Assembly (NCBI RefSeq): GCF_900100085.1
Contig: NZ_FNEJ01000032.1
Location: 1 to 43,647 of the forward strand
DNA length: 43,647 nucleotides
Direction of reading: 5' to 3'
From: Salipiger marinus
GTDB taxonomy: Bacteria > Pseudomonadota > Alphaproteobacteria > Rhodobacterales > Rhodobacteraceae
Part shown: positions 43,588 to 43,647 of the stretch, piece by piece
Layout of the letters: each line of letters opens with the position of its first letter
Numbering within the stretch: the stretch's first letter is position 1
Translations under genes and position numbers: made by a program
Notes under the pieces: generated by a model
The model's input: the letters and a program-made list of their open reading frames with translations, nothing else
What the model was told of the DNA's origin: nothing
Databases searched by the model: none

Positions 43588-43647
43588 GCCCCTCACCGGC
43601 GGCGCTGAGGTGCTGACGGGACGCCAGACGGGGCGGCGGCGAGGCGG
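43588..43647 (+). other. Probable pre-16S rRNA leader (partial)
   Basis: The final 60 bases, containing CACCGGCGGCGCTGAG, then CTGACGGGACGCCAGACGGG, resemble the leader transcribed ahead of 16S rRNA in Paracoccus/Rhodobacter relatives. The 16S gene would begin beyond the window. This is the only evidence for an rRNA operon here. Confidence 0.5.

Noticed and set aside
1-43647. tRNA genes, tmRNA, riboswitches or CRISPR arrays
   Set aside because: I looked for typical T-loop sequences and repeat-spacer patterns by eye and found none that I could support; a covariance-model search would be needed to exclude them.

Overview
The window looks like a chromosomal segment of a high-GC alphaproteobacterium, probably Rhodobacterales and Paracoccus- or Rhodobacter-like. 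This is inferred from GC-rich codon use, the gene families present, and a sequence at the right edge that resembles a Rhodobacteraceae rRNA promoter and pre-16S leader. No 16S sequence itself is included, so the taxonomy is an inference.

Region 1 (1-2000) is accessory DNA. It holds a decayed IS5-family transposase, a small hypothetical gene and a low-GC SGNH-hydrolase-like gene. Region 2 (2110-23925) is a surface or exopolysaccharide locus of about 22 kb. It contains two coupled glycosyltransferases on the minus strand, a giant RTX protein with a beta-helix core, a GSCFA protein followed by a small SGNH protein, a heparinase II/III-type lyase, and a second GSCFA protein. These are followed by a sulfotransferase-GT2-GT1-like operon and a UDP-glucuronate 4-epimerase. 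Together they suggest a uronic-acid-containing, possibly sulfated and acylated glycan, with a lyase and a secreted RTX enzyme acting on it. No polymerase, flippase, ABC exporter or type I secretion genes are visible, so the locus depends on genes elsewhere or uses an unusual route.

Region 3 (24200-32300) is metabolic and regulatory. It has a YafY/WYL regulator, two adjacent broken genes (DUF1761 and YdeI-like), and a LysR regulator divergent from an alpha/beta hydrolase with an Asp nucleophile. A LacI regulator is divergent from a tightly overlapping operon of NCS2 nucleobase permease, amidohydrolase/deaminase and TauE/SafE transporter, with two operator-like repeats between them.

Region 4 (32381-39650) is signalling: a CHASE4 hybrid histidine kinase, an IS3 relic, a stand-alone receiver protein and a very long multi-PAS hybrid histidine kinase. 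Region 5 (39800-42055) carries small stress-type genes (VOC protein, DUF1330, membrane protein) and an XRE/MmyB-type regulator with a perfect operator palindrome.

Region 6 (42299-43240) is a ParD-like antitoxin and zeta-toxin pair. The toxin is out of frame at a (CG)6 tract, and a palindrome lies ahead of the antitoxin. The window ends in what appears to be the promoter and leader of an rRNA operon.
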